52,613 nt of DNA from Streptomyces sp. ISL-98 (GCF_018614055.1 NZ_JAGGPB010000077.1:1-52613), one strand, 5' to 3'; positions 34,057-43,466 are shown, numbered from the stretch's first letter. Numbers and translations are program-made. Notes: generated by a model from the sequence alone, not told the origin.

Positions 34057-35145
34057 CTAGCCCTCGCCCTGTACGTACCGCAGGACGCCCCACATGCTGC
34101 GCTCATCGGCAGCTGCGGTGGCGTCCTGCGGCCCGTCCGCCCGGCAGGACGCCAGCTCCTTGCCCAGCGCTTCGCCGTCGATCCCCGACCCGATCAGCAC
34201 GAGCTGCGTGACCCTCGGCTCGTCGCGGCCCCAGGGCTCGGGGTAGAAGCGCAGAAACCGGCCGACGGCGTGCAGTGCGTACCGGTTGCGGGCGTCGGCC
34301 GCGCCGAAGTCGACGTAACCCTTGATCCGGTAGAGCCCCTCCGGCCTGGTGTCGAGGAATTCCATGAGCCGGCGCGGGTTCATGGGCTCTTCGGAGGTGA
34401 AGGAGACGCTCTCGTACGCCGCGTGCAGATGGCCGTCGTGGCCGTGCTGGCCGTGCTGGCTGTCGTGATCGTGCTGGTCGTCGTCCTCGGCCCGCAGATC
34501 GTCGAACGACAGCTGCCGGACTTTCTCCGCCGCGTCGTCCGGCCGCGCCGCGGGGTCGAAGAGCAGCTCAGGATCAATCCGCCCGTACGACGCCCGGACC
34601 ACGGCGGTACCGCCGCTGAGGCCACCGACGGTGTCGAGGGTGCGGCCGATCTGCTCATCCCCCACGCGGTCGGTCTTGTTCAGGACGACGAGATCGGCGA
34701 TGGCGAGGTGCCGGTCGATCTCCGGATGGCGCTCGCGGGTCGCGTCGAACTCGGCGGCGTCGACGACCTCGGCCAGCCCTCCGTAGACGATCCGTTCGTT
34801 CTCGCTGGCCAGGATCATCCGGACCAGCTCCTGCGGCTCGGCGAGACCGCTCGCCTCGATGACGATCACGTCGAGCCGGGCGGCGGGTCGGGTCAGCTTC
34901 TCCAGATACTCGTCGAGCTCGCTCGCGTCGACGGCGCAGCACAGGCACCCGTTGCCGAGCGAGACCGTGGAGTCACCGAGCTGACCGGCCACGGCCATGG
35001 CGTCGATCTCGATGGACCCGAAGTCATTGACGATCGCACCGATCCTGGTGCCTCTGCTCTGCCGCAACAGATGGTTGAGCAGGGTGGTTTTACCGGATCC
35101 CAGGAAGCCCGCGAGGATGATGACCGGAATGGGTTGCCTGACCAT
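34057..35145 (-). CDS. CobW/COG0523 family GTPase, putative zinc metallochaperone
   Basis: A 362-residue G3E GTPase. Walker A is GFLGSGKTT (13-21), followed by the metal-binding CLCC (67-70), switch/Walker B VIVIEASGLAEP, and NKTD for guanine. A His/Asp-rich linker around 222-245 (DDDQHDHDSQHGQHG) gives extra metal capacity, and the CobW C-terminal domain ends the protein. The family loads Zn, Co or other metals into target enzymes; which metal cannot be told. No Zur-type operator was seen upstream. It is convergent with parC (15 bases apart) and divergent from DUF6082. Confidence 0.92.
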   Translation of the reverse strand: MVRQPIPVIILAGFLGSGKTTLLNHLLRQSRGTRIGAIVNDFGSIEIDAMAVAGQLGDSTVSLGNGCLCCAVDASELDEYLEKLTRPAARLDVIVIEASGLAEPQELVRMILASENERIVYGGLAEVVDAAEFDATRERHPEIDRHLAIADLVVLNKTDRVGDEQIGRTLDTVGGLSGGTAVVRASYGRIDPELLFDPAARPDDAAEKVRQLSFDDLRAEDDDQHDHDSQHGQHGHDGHLHAAYESVSFTSEEPMNPRRLMEFLDTRPEGLYRIKGYVDFGAADARNRYALHAVGRFLRFYPEPWGRDEPRVTQLVLIGSGIDGEALGKELASCRADGPQDATAAADERSMWGVLRYVQGEG

Positions 35146-35254
35146 GGGCCGATCGTATGCGAGCGCTCTGACACGACCGTGTGCGCCCCGGGGGCCGCGT
35201 TTCCGCTGCGGGTCTCACGGGCAAGTTGCCTCGAAACCTTGGGGGCGGGGGCGC

Positions 35255-35944
35255 ATGGGGCGAGCGTGGCGAAGCACAGCACGGTTCGGCGGTTGGGCGG
35301 CTCTGTGCGTTCTCGGAATAGCGCTGGTGGGCGCGGCATCCGTCATTCTCAGCGGCTGGCTGATAGACGCAGTGGTGCGGGCCAACAGCCATACAGAAAA
35401 AGCAGCCGAACGAAGCGGTATCGGCGACTACTTCGGTGGAGTCAACTCGGTCTTCTCCGGAATCGCTCTGATTCTCCTGGTCATAACGCTGGTGATCCAG
35501 CAGCACGAATTGCGGCTCCAGCGCCAGGAGCTGACCGCCTCGCGCAAGGAGCTGCGCCGGAGCGCCGAGGCGGACCTCCGCAGCCTGCACATGCAGCTGA
35601 CCCAGATGCAGATGCAAGACCTCTCTCTCGCAGATGTCTGGAACGATTACCCCGGCGAGACGGAACTCGCGATCCGGCAGAACCTGTTCGCCAACCTCAC
35701 TTTCTGCCACTATTTGCTCCTTCTGAAATGGGAAAGCGTTTCTGAGAACGAGATGCTCGTCCATGCCAGAGACCTCATCCGCTCCCCCGCATTTCGCCGG
35801 TACTGGGCTGCCTCACGTGACATGAAAGCGTCCCTGCCGCCGGACAGCGACGAGAGGCGGATGTTCCTGATCTTCGAACGTGCCATGGCCGAGGCCGATC
35901 ATGGAACGCCCCCGGACGACCCGGATTCCGCTCACGCGCGGTGA
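35255..35944 (+). CDS. DUF6082 family membrane protein
   Basis: A 229-residue protein of the Streptomyces DUF6082 family (function unknown). Two membrane helices (about 13-38 and 65-84) flank a short loop, followed by a coiled-coil-like helix (QQHELRLQRQELTASRKELR) and a soluble alpha-helical domain with DLSLADVWNDYPGE and LFANLTFCHYLLLLKWE. The ATG at 35255 follows a G-rich stretch (GGGGGCGGGGG). Base composition falls in the middle and end of the gene compared with its neighbours. The gene is flanked by unrelated transcripts, so it looks like an accessory insertion. Paralogues are common in Streptomyces. Confidence 0.82.
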   Translation: MGRAWRSTARFGGWAALCVLGIALVGAASVILSGWLIDAVVRANSHTEKAAERSGIGDYFGGVNSVFSGIALILLVITLVIQQHELRLQRQELTASRKELRRSAEADLRSLHMQLTQMQMQDLSLADVWNDYPGETELAIRQNLFANLTFCHYLLLLKWESVSENEMLVHARDLIRSPAFRRYWAASRDMKASLPPDSDERRMFLIFERAMAEADHGTPPDDPDSAHAR

Positions 35945-36013
35945 TGCCCGAGTTCCACTCGCGGGAGCAGGGAATTTCGGAAAGGTGTGCCCGGCGCTTT
36001 ACCGTTCATCAGC

Positions 36014-37690
36014 ATGACCGCCGAACCGACCGCCTCCGGCAGACGCCTGCGTCTGGGCTGGCCCCAGCGCGTCTTCTCGCAGGTACTGCTGATGCAGCTG
36101 GCCATCGCCACAGGCGTCACCGTGCTGGCCACCGGCCTCTTCCTCGCCCCGCTCAGCGCCCAGCTCGACCAGGAGGCCATGCGGCGCGCGCTCGCCATCG
36201 CGCAGACCACGGCGGCCCAGCCGCAGCTCGCCGACGCGGTGACCGGGTCCAGGCCCACCGCCGGAGGGCCCGTACAGACCGAGGCGGAACGCATTCGGCG
36301 ATCCACCGGCGCCGAGTACGTCGTGATCATGGACAGGCGCGGCGTGCGGTGGTCCCACACCGACAGACGCCAGATCGGCAAGGTCGTCTCCACCGACCCC
36401 AGCGAGCCGCTCGCCGGCCGGGAGGTCATGGGGATCGACGAGGGTACGCTCGGCCGCTCCGCCCGCGGCAAGGTCCCGCTGCGCGACGCCGACAGGGAGA
36501 TCGTCGGCGCCGTTTCGGTCGGTATCGAGTACGACAGCGTCCGCGCCCGGCTGCTGGCGGCGATCCCGGGGCTGCTCGCGTACGCCGGAGGCGCCCTGGC
36601 CGTCGGCGCGCTCGCGGCGTATCTCATCTCCCGCAGGCTCCAGCGGCAGACGCACGACCTGGCCTTCTCGGACATCTCCGCGCTGCTCGCCGAGCGCGAG
36701 GCGATGCTTCACGGCATCAGGGAGGGCGTCGTAGCCCTCGACGCCACAGGCAGGATCCGGCTGATGAACGACGAGGCGCAGCGGCTGCTCGGGCTCGGCG
36801 CCGAGGCCACAGGGCGGCCGCTCGACGAGGTGCTGGGCGAGGGCCGTACCGCCGATGTGCTGGCAGGGCGAGTGACCGGCGACGATCTGCTGACGGTGCG
36901 CGGGCACCGCGTACTGGTCACCAACCGGATGCCGACGGACGACGGCGGCGCGGTAGCGACCCTGCGCGACCGTACCGAGCTGGAGCAGCTCGGCCGCGAG
37001 CTGGATTCGACGCGTGGCCTGATCGACGCCCTGCGCGCCCAGGACCATGAGCACGCCAACCGGATGCATACGCTCCTGGGGCTGCTGGAGCTGGGCATGC
37101 ACGAGGAGGCGGTGCAGTTCGTGACGGAGGTCGCCGGGGTGCACCGTGCCACCGCCGAGCAGATCACCGAGAAGATCCACGACCCGCTGCTGGCGGCGCT
37201 GCTGGTCGGGAAGGCGACGGTCGCGGCCGAGCGCGGTGTCTCGCTGCGGCTCTCCGGGGCGACGCTGCTGCCGGACCGGCTCGTGGACCCGCGTGGCCTG
37301 GTCACCGTGGTCGGCAATCTGGTGGACAACGCACTGGACGCCTCGGCCGGATCGCCCGACGCCCGGATCGAGGTCGAGCTGCGCGCCGAGGGGCGTACGG
37401 CCGTACTGCGGGTGGCCGACAGCGGGCCCGGCATTCCGGCCGAGCAGCGCGAGCTGATCTTCACGGAGGGGTGGTCGACCAAGGAGCTGCCCGCGCACGG
37501 CAAGCGCGGCCTCGGCCTGGCGATGGTGCGCAGGCTCGCGGAACGGCAGGGCGGCAGCGCGCGGGCCGGCGAAGGCGCGGAGGGCGGCGCCGAGTTCAGC
37601 GTCGTACTGCCGGAGGCGCTGACCGATGCGCCACCGAGCACGGAGGAGCTGTACACGGCGGAGCTTGATACGGCAGGAGAGGCGCGATGA
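36014..37690 (+). CDS. CitA/DcuS-like sensor histidine kinase
   Basis: A 558-residue membrane kinase. Membrane segments at about 24-46 and 184-204 enclose an external Cache-type sensor (50-180), followed by a cytoplasmic PAS domain (about 225-320), the phospho-acceptor region QDHEHANRMHTLLGLLELG (His347 or nearby) and an HATPase domain (VGNLVDNALDA, ADSGPGIP, GLGLAMV). This is the architecture of C4-dicarboxylate/citrate sensors. The ATG at 36014 was chosen; a GTG nine codons earlier (35987) would add a TTA codon, which is rare in Streptomyces. It overlaps its response regulator as ATGA and faces a symporter gene. Confidence 0.92.
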   Translation: MTAEPTASGRRLRLGWPQRVFSQVLLMQLAIATGVTVLATGLFLAPLSAQLDQEAMRRALAIAQTTAAQPQLADAVTGSRPTAGGPVQTEAERIRRSTGAEYVVIMDRRGVRWSHTDRRQIGKVVSTDPSEPLAGREVMGIDEGTLGRSARGKVPLRDADREIVGAVSVGIEYDSVRARLLAAIPGLLAYAGGALAVGALAAYLISRRLQRQTHDLAFSDISALLAEREAMLHGIREGVVALDATGRIRLMNDEAQRLLGLGAEATGRPLDEVLGEGRTADVLAGRVTGDDLLTVRGHRVLVTNRMPTDDGGAVATLRDRTELEQLGRELDSTRGLIDALRAQDHEHANRMHTLLGLLELGMHEEAVQFVTEVAGVHRATAEQITEKIHDPLLAALLVGKATVAAERGVSLRLSGATLLPDRLVDPRGLVTVVGNLVDNALDASAGSPDARIEVELRAEGRTAVLRVADSGPGIPAEQRELIFTEGWSTKELPAHGKRGLGLAMVRRLAERQGGSARAGEGAEGGAEFSVVLPEALTDAPPSTEELYTAELDTAGEAR

Positions 37691-38364
37691 TCGACGTACT
37701 GGTGGTGGACGACGACGTCCGGGTCGCGGAGATCAACGCCGCCTATGTGGCCAAGGTGGCGGGCTTCCGCGTAGTCGGCCGGGCTCACTCCGCCGCCGAG
37801 GCGCTCGCCGCGCTCCGGGCGCACCACGTCGACCTGGTCCTCCTCGACCACTATCTGCCGGACCGGAACGGCCTCGCGCTCGTACAGGAACTGCGGGGCC
37901 TCGGCCTCCAGACCGACGTGATCATGGTGACGGCGGCGCGCGACATCGCGACCGTGCAGGCCGCGATGCGTCAGGGCGCGCTCCAGTACCTGGTGAAGCC
38001 CTTCAACTTCGCCGGCCTGCGCACCAAGCTGGAGGCGTACGCCGCCCTGCGCCGCACTCTCGACGGGGGCGGCGAGGCGGAGCAGGCAGAGGTGGACCGC
38101 ATCTTCGGCGCCCTGTCCGTGGCAGGCTCCCCCGGCCTCCCCAAGGGGCACTCGCCGACGACGGCGGAGCTGGTCCGGCAGGTGCTGCTGGCCGCTGACG
38201 GGCCGCTGTCGGCCCAGGAGATCTCAGAGCGCGCGGGCATGAGCCGGCAGACCGCGCAGCGCTATCTGAAGCTGCTGGAGCGGTCTGGGCGGGTGCGGCT
38301 CAGCCTCAAGTACGGCGAGACAGGCCGCCCGGAGCACCGCTACGCGTGGACGTCCGGCCGCTGA
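37687..38364 (+). CDS. CitB/DcuR-like response regulator
   Basis: A 225-residue regulator, partner of the kinase with which it overlaps by four bases. The receiver has acidic residues 8-10, phospho-acceptor Asp54 in LVLLDHYLPDRNG and Lys in YLVKPFNF. The C-terminal DNA-binding part (about 150-225) contains DGPLSAQEISERAGMSRQTA, then QRYLKLLERSGRV, a helix-turn-helix of the CitB/DcuR kind. The likely target is the convergent SSS symporter-DUF485 pair 40 bases beyond its stop, though this is inferred from position and from known pairing of CitAB-like systems with carboxylate uptake. Confidence 0.92.
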   Translation: MIDVLVVDDDVRVAEINAAYVAKVAGFRVVGRAHSAAEALAALRAHHVDLVLLDHYLPDRNGLALVQELRGLGLQTDVIMVTAARDIATVQAAMRQGALQYLVKPFNFAGLRTKLEAYAALRRTLDGGGEAEQAEVDRIFGALSVAGSPGLPKGHSPTTAELVRQVLLAADGPLSAQEISERAGMSRQTAQRYLKLLERSGRVRLSLKYGETGRPEHRYAWTSGR

Positions 38365-38404
38365 GGTCGGGGGTGAGAGGCACCACCGCCACCGTGCGGA
38401 CGGG

Positions 38405-39997
38405 TCAGACCGCGCCCGCGCCCGTCAGCGAGCGCACCTCCGTCTCGGCGTGCTTGGCCGCGTCCGGCGGTTCGGGCGACAGCACCGTACCGAGCCAGCC
38501 CGCGAGGAAGCCCAGCGGAATGGAGACCAGGCCCGGGTTCTGGAGCGGGAAGAGCTGGAAGTCGGCGCCGGGGAAGAGCGCTTCGGGGCTGCCGGAGACA
38601 ACCGGCGAGAGCAGCACGAGCAGTACGGCCGGAAGCAGGCCGCCGTACACCGACCAGACCGCGCCCCTGGTGGTGAAGTTCCGCCAGAACAGCGAGTAGA
38701 GCAGCACCGGCAGATTGGCGGAGGCCGCGACTGCGAAGGCGAGGCCGACCAGGAACGCGACGTTGAGGTCGCGGGCGAGCAGGCCGAGGGCGATGGCCAC
38801 GGCTCCGATACCTCCCGCCGCGATACGGGCCACCGCGACCTCGCTGTGCGGCTTGGCGTGCCTGCGCCTGAGCGAGGCGTACAGATCGTGCGCGACGGAG
38901 GCGGAGGAAGCCAGGGTGATGCCTGCGACGACCGCGAGGATGGTGGCGAAGGCGATGGCCGCGACCACGGCGAAGAGAACCGTTCCTCCTGTGGAACCCA
39001 CGCCCCCGCCCAGATCGAGCGCCAGAAGCGGAACTGCCGTGTTCCCCGCGGCATTCGAGGTCCGTACCGCATCGGAACCGACCACTGCCGCCGCGCCGAA
39101 GCCGAGCACGATCGTCATCAGGTAGAAGCTGCCGATGAGGCCGATGGACCAGACGACCGAGCGGCGGGCGGCGCGCGCGGTCGGCACGGTGTAGAAGCGG
39201 GACAGGATGTGCGGCAGGCCCGCGGTGCCGAGGACGAGCGCGAGGCCGAGGCTGATGAAGTCCAAGCGAGCCGTCACGTCCCCGCCGTACTTGAGACCGG
39301 GCGACAGGAAGTCCTTGCCGTGGCCGCTGCGTTCCGCGGCGGTGACGAGCAGCTGGTTGAAGTCGCCGTGGAAGCGCACCAGTACGAGCACGGTGAGCGC
39401 GACCGCGCCCGCCATCAGCAGCACTGCCTTGACGATCTGGATCCAGGTGGTGGCCCGCATCCCTCCCAACGACACGTAGATCACCATCAGCGCGCCCACG
39501 CCGATAACCGTCCAGGAGCGCGCGGCCTCGCTGCTCCCGCCCAGCAGCAGCGCGACCAGGCTGCCCGCCCCCACCATCTGCGCCACCAGATAGAGAACGG
39601 ACACGGTGACCGAAGAAGTTCCCGCGGCGATACGCACCGGGCGCTCGGCCATCCGGGCGGCGATGACGTCGGCGAGGGTGAACCGACCGCAGTTGCGGAC
39701 CAGTTCGGCGACGAGCAGCAGGACGACGAGCCATGCCACGAGGAAGCCGACGGAGTAGAGCATGCCGTCGTAGCCGAAGAGGGCGATCAGTCCCGAGATG
39801 CCGAGGAAGGAGGCCGCGGACATGTAGTCGCCCGCGATGGCGAAACCATTCTCCATAGGAGAGAAGAGCCGTCCGCCCGCGTAGAACTCCTCGGCTGAGC
39901 CGCGGCGGTTGCGGCTCGCCCATGCCGTGATGGCGAGCGTGGCGGCGACGAACGCGCTGAACAGCAGCAGTGCCAGGGTCTGGTGCTGCGTCGTCAT
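38405..39997 (-). CDS. Sodium:solute symporter (ActP/MctC-like cation-monocarboxylate)
   Basis: A 530-residue SSS-family carrier with about 13 membrane segments. The N-terminus has AEEFYAGGRLFSPMENGFAI, typical of the acetate/cation symporter ActP, followed by AGDYMSAASFLGISG and, later, GTAGLPHILSRFYTVP. Na+- or H+-driven uptake of acetate or another monocarboxylate is the likely job. The ATG at 39997 lies 11 bases after the DUF485 stop, the usual two-gene arrangement. It converges on the CitAB-like system. Confidence 0.93.
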   Translation of the reverse strand: MTTQHQTLALLLFSAFVAATLAITAWASRNRRGSAEEFYAGGRLFSPMENGFAIAGDYMSAASFLGISGLIALFGYDGMLYSVGFLVAWLVVLLLVAELVRNCGRFTLADVIAARMAERPVRIAAGTSSVTVSVLYLVAQMVGAGSLVALLLGGSSEAARSWTVIGVGALMVIYVSLGGMRATTWIQIVKAVLLMAGAVALTVLVLVRFHGDFNQLLVTAAERSGHGKDFLSPGLKYGGDVTARLDFISLGLALVLGTAGLPHILSRFYTVPTARAARRSVVWSIGLIGSFYLMTIVLGFGAAAVVGSDAVRTSNAAGNTAVPLLALDLGGGVGSTGGTVLFAVVAAIAFATILAVVAGITLASSASVAHDLYASLRRRHAKPHSEVAVARIAAGGIGAVAIALGLLARDLNVAFLVGLAFAVAASANLPVLLYSLFWRNFTTRGAVWSVYGGLLPAVLLVLLSPVVSGSPEALFPGADFQLFPLQNPGLVSIPLGFLAGWLGTVLSPEPPDAAKHAETEVRSLTGAGAV

Positions 39998-40008
39998 GGT
40001 GTGCCCGG

Positions 40009-40494
40009 TCAACGCTTGATCCCCCGCGTCAGTTCCTGGGTGTCCCACCGGAGTTCGAGCGCCGGGCGGTCCCTGCGCAGCCGCGCATGGCGTGCGTACG
40101 CCCAGGTCAGCAGGAAGGTGGAGAGGAACTGGCCGAGGCCGGCGACCATCGCGACGTTCACCGCGCCGACGACGGGCCGGGCCATCAGGTCGTGTGCGGT
40201 GGTGGCCGCTACGACGTAGACGACGTACCAGGTGAGGAAGGCGAGGGCCGCCGGGACGACGAACCGCCGGTACCGGCTGCGCACTTCCTGGAAGGCGGCG
40301 CTGCGCTGCACCTCCAGATAGATCTCGGCCGCACTGTGGCCGGCCCCGCGGGTCGCACCGCCTGCGGGAGCGGGCGACGGTACGGGTGTGGGGGCACCCG
40401 TTCCGTCCAGTTCGCCCCACCCGGAGGCAAGCGCGTCGTACCAGGGATCATCGAGCCGCACCGCTGCGGCTTCGCACCCTTCGGGCTTCTCCAC
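40009..40494 (-). CDS. DUF485 membrane protein, symporter partner
   Basis: A 161-residue protein. A 60-residue Pro/Ala-rich N-terminus precedes the DUF485 core (about 65-145), which holds two membrane helices (VVPAALAFLTWYVVYVVAA and GAVNVAMVAGLGQFLSTFLL). DUF485 proteins accompany ActP-like symporters and may assist assembly or activity. The GTG at 40494 has AAGGAGAG upstream. It is the first gene of the pair. Confidence 0.92.
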   Translation of the reverse strand: MEKPEGCEAAAVRLDDPWYDALASGWGELDGTGAPTPVPSPAPAGGATRGAGHSAAEIYLEVQRSAAFQEVRSRYRRFVVPAALAFLTWYVVYVVAATTAHDLMARPVVGAVNVAMVAGLGQFLSTFLLTWAYARHARLRRDRPALELRWDTQELTRGIKR

Positions 40495-40636
40495 CGAACA
40501 ACTCTCCTTGTCCGCGAACGCATTGTTCGCGTGCCCAAGGATGGACAGAGTAGGAAGATCCCGGACTCTTCAATCCCCGCTCTTCACCCCATTAGGTGAC
40601 GGATGTCCCCAACTCAGGAGTCACCCACCGGTGGAC

Positions 40637-42757
40637 TCAGGCGTCGATGCGCGAGCGGTCCAGCGTCGCCGCCGAGCTGGTGATGAACTCCTTGCGGGGC
40701 GCTACTTCGTTGCCCATCAGCAGATCGAAGACCTGCTCGGAGGATTCCAGGTCACCGATGTTGATCCGGCGCAGCGTGCGGTGGCGCGGGTCCATCGTGG
40801 TCTCCGCAAGCTGGTCGGCGTCCATCTCGCCGAGGCCCTTGTAGCGCTGGATGGAGTCCTTGAAGCGCACGTTCTTGCGCTGGTACTCCAGCAGCGTCTG
40901 CCGCAGCTCGCTGTCCGAGTACGTGTAGACGTACTTGTCCTGGCCCTTCTTGGGCTGGACCAGCTCGATCCGGTGCAGCGGGGGCACCGCGGCGAAGACG
41001 CGTCCCGCCTCCACCATCGGCCGCATGTAGCGCTGGAAGAGCGTGAGCAGCAGACAGCGGATGTGCGCGCCGTCGACATCGGCGTCGACGAGCAGCACGA
41101 TCTTGCCGTAGCGGGCGGCGTCGAGGTCGAAGGTCCGCCCGGATCCGGCTCCTATGACCTGGATGATCGCGCCGCACTCGGCGTTCTTGAGCATGTCCGA
41201 GACGGACGACTTCTGTACGTTGAGGATCTTGCCGCGGATCGGCAGCAGCGCCTGGAATTCTGAATTCCGGGCGAGCTTGGCCGTACCGAGCGCGGAGTCT
41301 CCCTCGACGATGAAGAGCTCGCTGCGCTCCACGTCGTCACTTCGGCAGTCGGCGAGCTTCGCCGGCAGCGAGGAGGACTCCAGCGCGGTCTTACGACGCT
41401 GCGCCTCCTTGTGCTGGCGGGCCGCGATGCGCGTCCGCGCGGCGGCGACGATCTTCTCCATGACCGAGCGCGACTGCTGCTTCGCGTCGCGCTTGGTGGA
41501 GGTCAGGAACGCCTTGAGCTCCTTGGCGACCACATTGGCGACGATCCGCGTGGCGGCCGACGTGCCGAGGACCTCCTTTGTCTGCCCCTCGAACTGCGGC
41601 TCTGCCAGGCGCACGGTCACCACGGCCGTGAGGCCCTCCATGGCGTCGTCCTTGACGACGTCGTCCTCGGCGACGCGCAGCAGCTTGGCGGAGCGCAGAG
41701 CCTCGTTGACGGTCCTGGTGAGGGACCGCTCGAAGCCGGAGATGTGAGTGCCGCCCTTGGGTGTGGCGATGATGTTGACGAAGGACTTGACGGTGGTGTC
41801 GTAGCCCGTCCCCCAGCGCAGCGCGATGTCGACAGCCAGCTCGCGGGTGACCTCGGTGGCCGTCATGTGGCCGCGGTCGTCGAGGACCGGCACGGTCTCC
41901 TTGAAGGTGCCGTGCCCGGTCAGCCGCAGGACGTCACAGATGGCTTTGTCCTGCGCGAGGTACTCGCAGAACTCACTGATGCCCCCGTCGAAACGGAAGA
42001 TCTCCTCGGTCTTGCCCTCGCCCTCCAGGGCGCGCTCGTCGCGCACGATGATGGTCAGGCCGGGCACGAGGAAGGCCGTCTGGCGGGCGCGCTGGTACAG
42101 CGTCTCCAGGTTGAGCTTGGCGTCCTTGAGGAAGATCTGCCGGTCCGCCCAAAAGCGCACGCGCGTACCGGTGCGCACCTTGGGGACGCGCTTGCCCTTG
42201 AGCAGCCCGTTCGCCGGGTCGAAGGGGGCGTCGGGGCCCGACTCGGTGAAGATGCCGGGGACGCCTCGGCGGAAGCTGATGGAGTGCGTCGCGCTGTTGC
42301 GGTCGACCTCGACGTCCAGGCGGGCGGAGAGGGCGTTGACGACGGAGGCGCCCACACCGTGCAGACCGCCGGAGGCCGCGTAGGAGCCGCCGCCGAACTT
42401 GCCGCCGGCGTGCAGCTTGGTCATCACGACCTCGACGCCGGTCAGGCCCGTCTTGGGCTCGACGTCGACCGGGATGCCGCGGCCGTTGTCACGGACCTCG
42501 ACGGAGCCGTCCTCGTGGAGGATGACCTCGATGTGGTCGCAGTAGCCACCGAGGGCTTCGTCGACGGAGTTGTCGATGATCTCCCAGAGGCAGTGCATGA
42601 GGCCGCGGCTGTCGGTGGACCCGATGTACATGCCAGGACGCTTGCGGACGGCCTCAAGCCCCTCGAGTACGAGAAGGTGCCGCGCGGTGTAGTTGGAGCC
42701 GTCACGGTCTGCACCGGTCAGAAGCGCAGTGGACGGCACGGACGTCTCGGCGGTCAC
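40637..42757 (-). CDS. parE: DNA topoisomerase IV subunit B
   Basis: A 706-residue ATPase subunit that drives the strand passage by ParC. GHKL ATPase motifs are DNSVDEALGG, NGRGIPVD and GGLHGVGASVVNALS; the transducer has Lys in TKGGTH-type loop (ATPKGGTHISGFE). The TOPRIM metal site is EGDSALGTAK plus DADVDGAHIRCL. The length and the missing extra domain fit ParE; chromosomal gyrB is next to dnaN in Streptomyces. The start is GTG at 42757 with GAGGAG upstream. Confidence 0.93.
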   Translation of the reverse strand: MTAETSVPSTALLTGADRDGSNYTARHLLVLEGLEAVRKRPGMYIGSTDSRGLMHCLWEIIDNSVDEALGGYCDHIEVILHEDGSVEVRDNGRGIPVDVEPKTGLTGVEVVMTKLHAGGKFGGGSYAASGGLHGVGASVVNALSARLDVEVDRNSATHSISFRRGVPGIFTESGPDAPFDPANGLLKGKRVPKVRTGTRVRFWADRQIFLKDAKLNLETLYQRARQTAFLVPGLTIIVRDERALEGEGKTEEIFRFDGGISEFCEYLAQDKAICDVLRLTGHGTFKETVPVLDDRGHMTATEVTRELAVDIALRWGTGYDTTVKSFVNIIATPKGGTHISGFERSLTRTVNEALRSAKLLRVAEDDVVKDDAMEGLTAVVTVRLAEPQFEGQTKEVLGTSAATRIVANVVAKELKAFLTSTKRDAKQQSRSVMEKIVAAARTRIAARQHKEAQRRKTALESSSLPAKLADCRSDDVERSELFIVEGDSALGTAKLARNSEFQALLPIRGKILNVQKSSVSDMLKNAECGAIIQVIGAGSGRTFDLDAARYGKIVLLVDADVDGAHIRCLLLTLFQRYMRPMVEAGRVFAAVPPLHRIELVQPKKGQDKYVYTYSDSELRQTLLEYQRKNVRFKDSIQRYKGLGEMDADQLAETTMDPRHRTLRRINIGDLESSEQVFDLLMGNEVAPRKEFITSSAATLDRSRIDA

Positions 42758-43189
42758 GCGGTTCGCTCCTCGCTGAATTTCACATGTGTCCCGATGGGGT
42801 ACGGGTCCGGCGTCGGTCGCCGGTCAGAGGGTACCGAGGCCTGGTAGAGCCGATGTAACGCCACCCTCGGGAAAACTCATGCTAGTCCAGAGTCGTATGA
42901 ACGTTCGATCCCTCGATGGGGTGACGCACAGGTCACGTTCCCTTTGGCGCATGAACCATTTAGGCTCCGGGCACGTCCTCCTCAACAACCGGCAAGCCAG
43001 CCGGGAGGGCAAACCGAGACAATCGACGCGAAACCGTAAAGCGACGCAATACGGCTCCTTCGCCGCTAACCGGCAGCAGACAGCCACCTTCGGAAGAAGT
43101 TTCAAGGAAAAGCCACGAGCGGGAACGTTTTCGGCCTGGTTGGATGTTGACCCTGGTACGACAGCTCGTCGAGCTAGAGAAGAGGCGAC
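42758..43189. promoter_or_regulatory. Divergent intergenic region parE / DUF7455
   Basis: 432 bases without a gene. Two half-similar direct repeats CGACGCGAAACCG (about 43025) and CGACGCAATACGG (about 43043) lie 18 bases apart. A GGGAAC (43120) followed about 19 bases later by GTTG is a weak ECF-type (SigR/SigE-like) candidate for the DUF7455 gene. The parE promoter was not identified with confidence. Confidence 0.4.
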
Positions 43190-43420
43190 GTGACTACTGT
43201 TCTGACCCCCGCGAGCCCGCTGACGGCCGCTGACCGATGCGACCGCTGCGGCGCCCAGGCCTACCTGCGTGTCGTCCTGGCCAGCGGCGGCGAACTGCTC
43301 TTTTGCGCCCACCACGGTCGCAAGTTCGAGCCGGAACTCAAGAAGATCGCCGCTGAAATACAGGACGAGACAGACCGGCTGACCGCCGTGCCTGCGTCCA
43401 CAGAAGACGAGGAACGCTGA
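43190..43420 (+). CDS. DUF7455 domain small zinc-ribbon protein
   Basis: A 76-residue protein with a compact Cys/His site: CDRCGAQAYLRVVL, then FCAHHGRKF, so one zinc ion may be bound by the CxxC and CxxH pairs. It is conserved in Streptomyces next to hrdB/parE as far as I recall; function unknown. The GTG at 43190 has AGAGG upstream; the longer reading to earlier starts is unsupported. A strong bidirectional terminator follows. Confidence 0.88.
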   Translation: MTTVLTPASPLTAADRCDRCGAQAYLRVVLASGGELLFCAHHGRKFEPELKKIAAEIQDETDRLTAVPASTEDEER

Positions 43421-43466
43421 ACACCTCGCGATCACGACGAGCGAAGGGCCGGTTACCCACCGGTCG

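Noticed and set aside
35987..36013. Start of the CitA-like kinase at GTG 35987 with a TTA (bldA) codon
   Set aside because: No ribosome-binding site at a proper distance (GG directly adjoins the codon); the ATG at 36014 gives the usual N-terminus. The TTA codon is therefore probably not translated.
42900..42912. GAACGTTCGA near 42900 as LexA (SOS) box
   Set aside because: The actinobacterial LexA box needs four bases between GAAC and GTTC; here they are adjacent.
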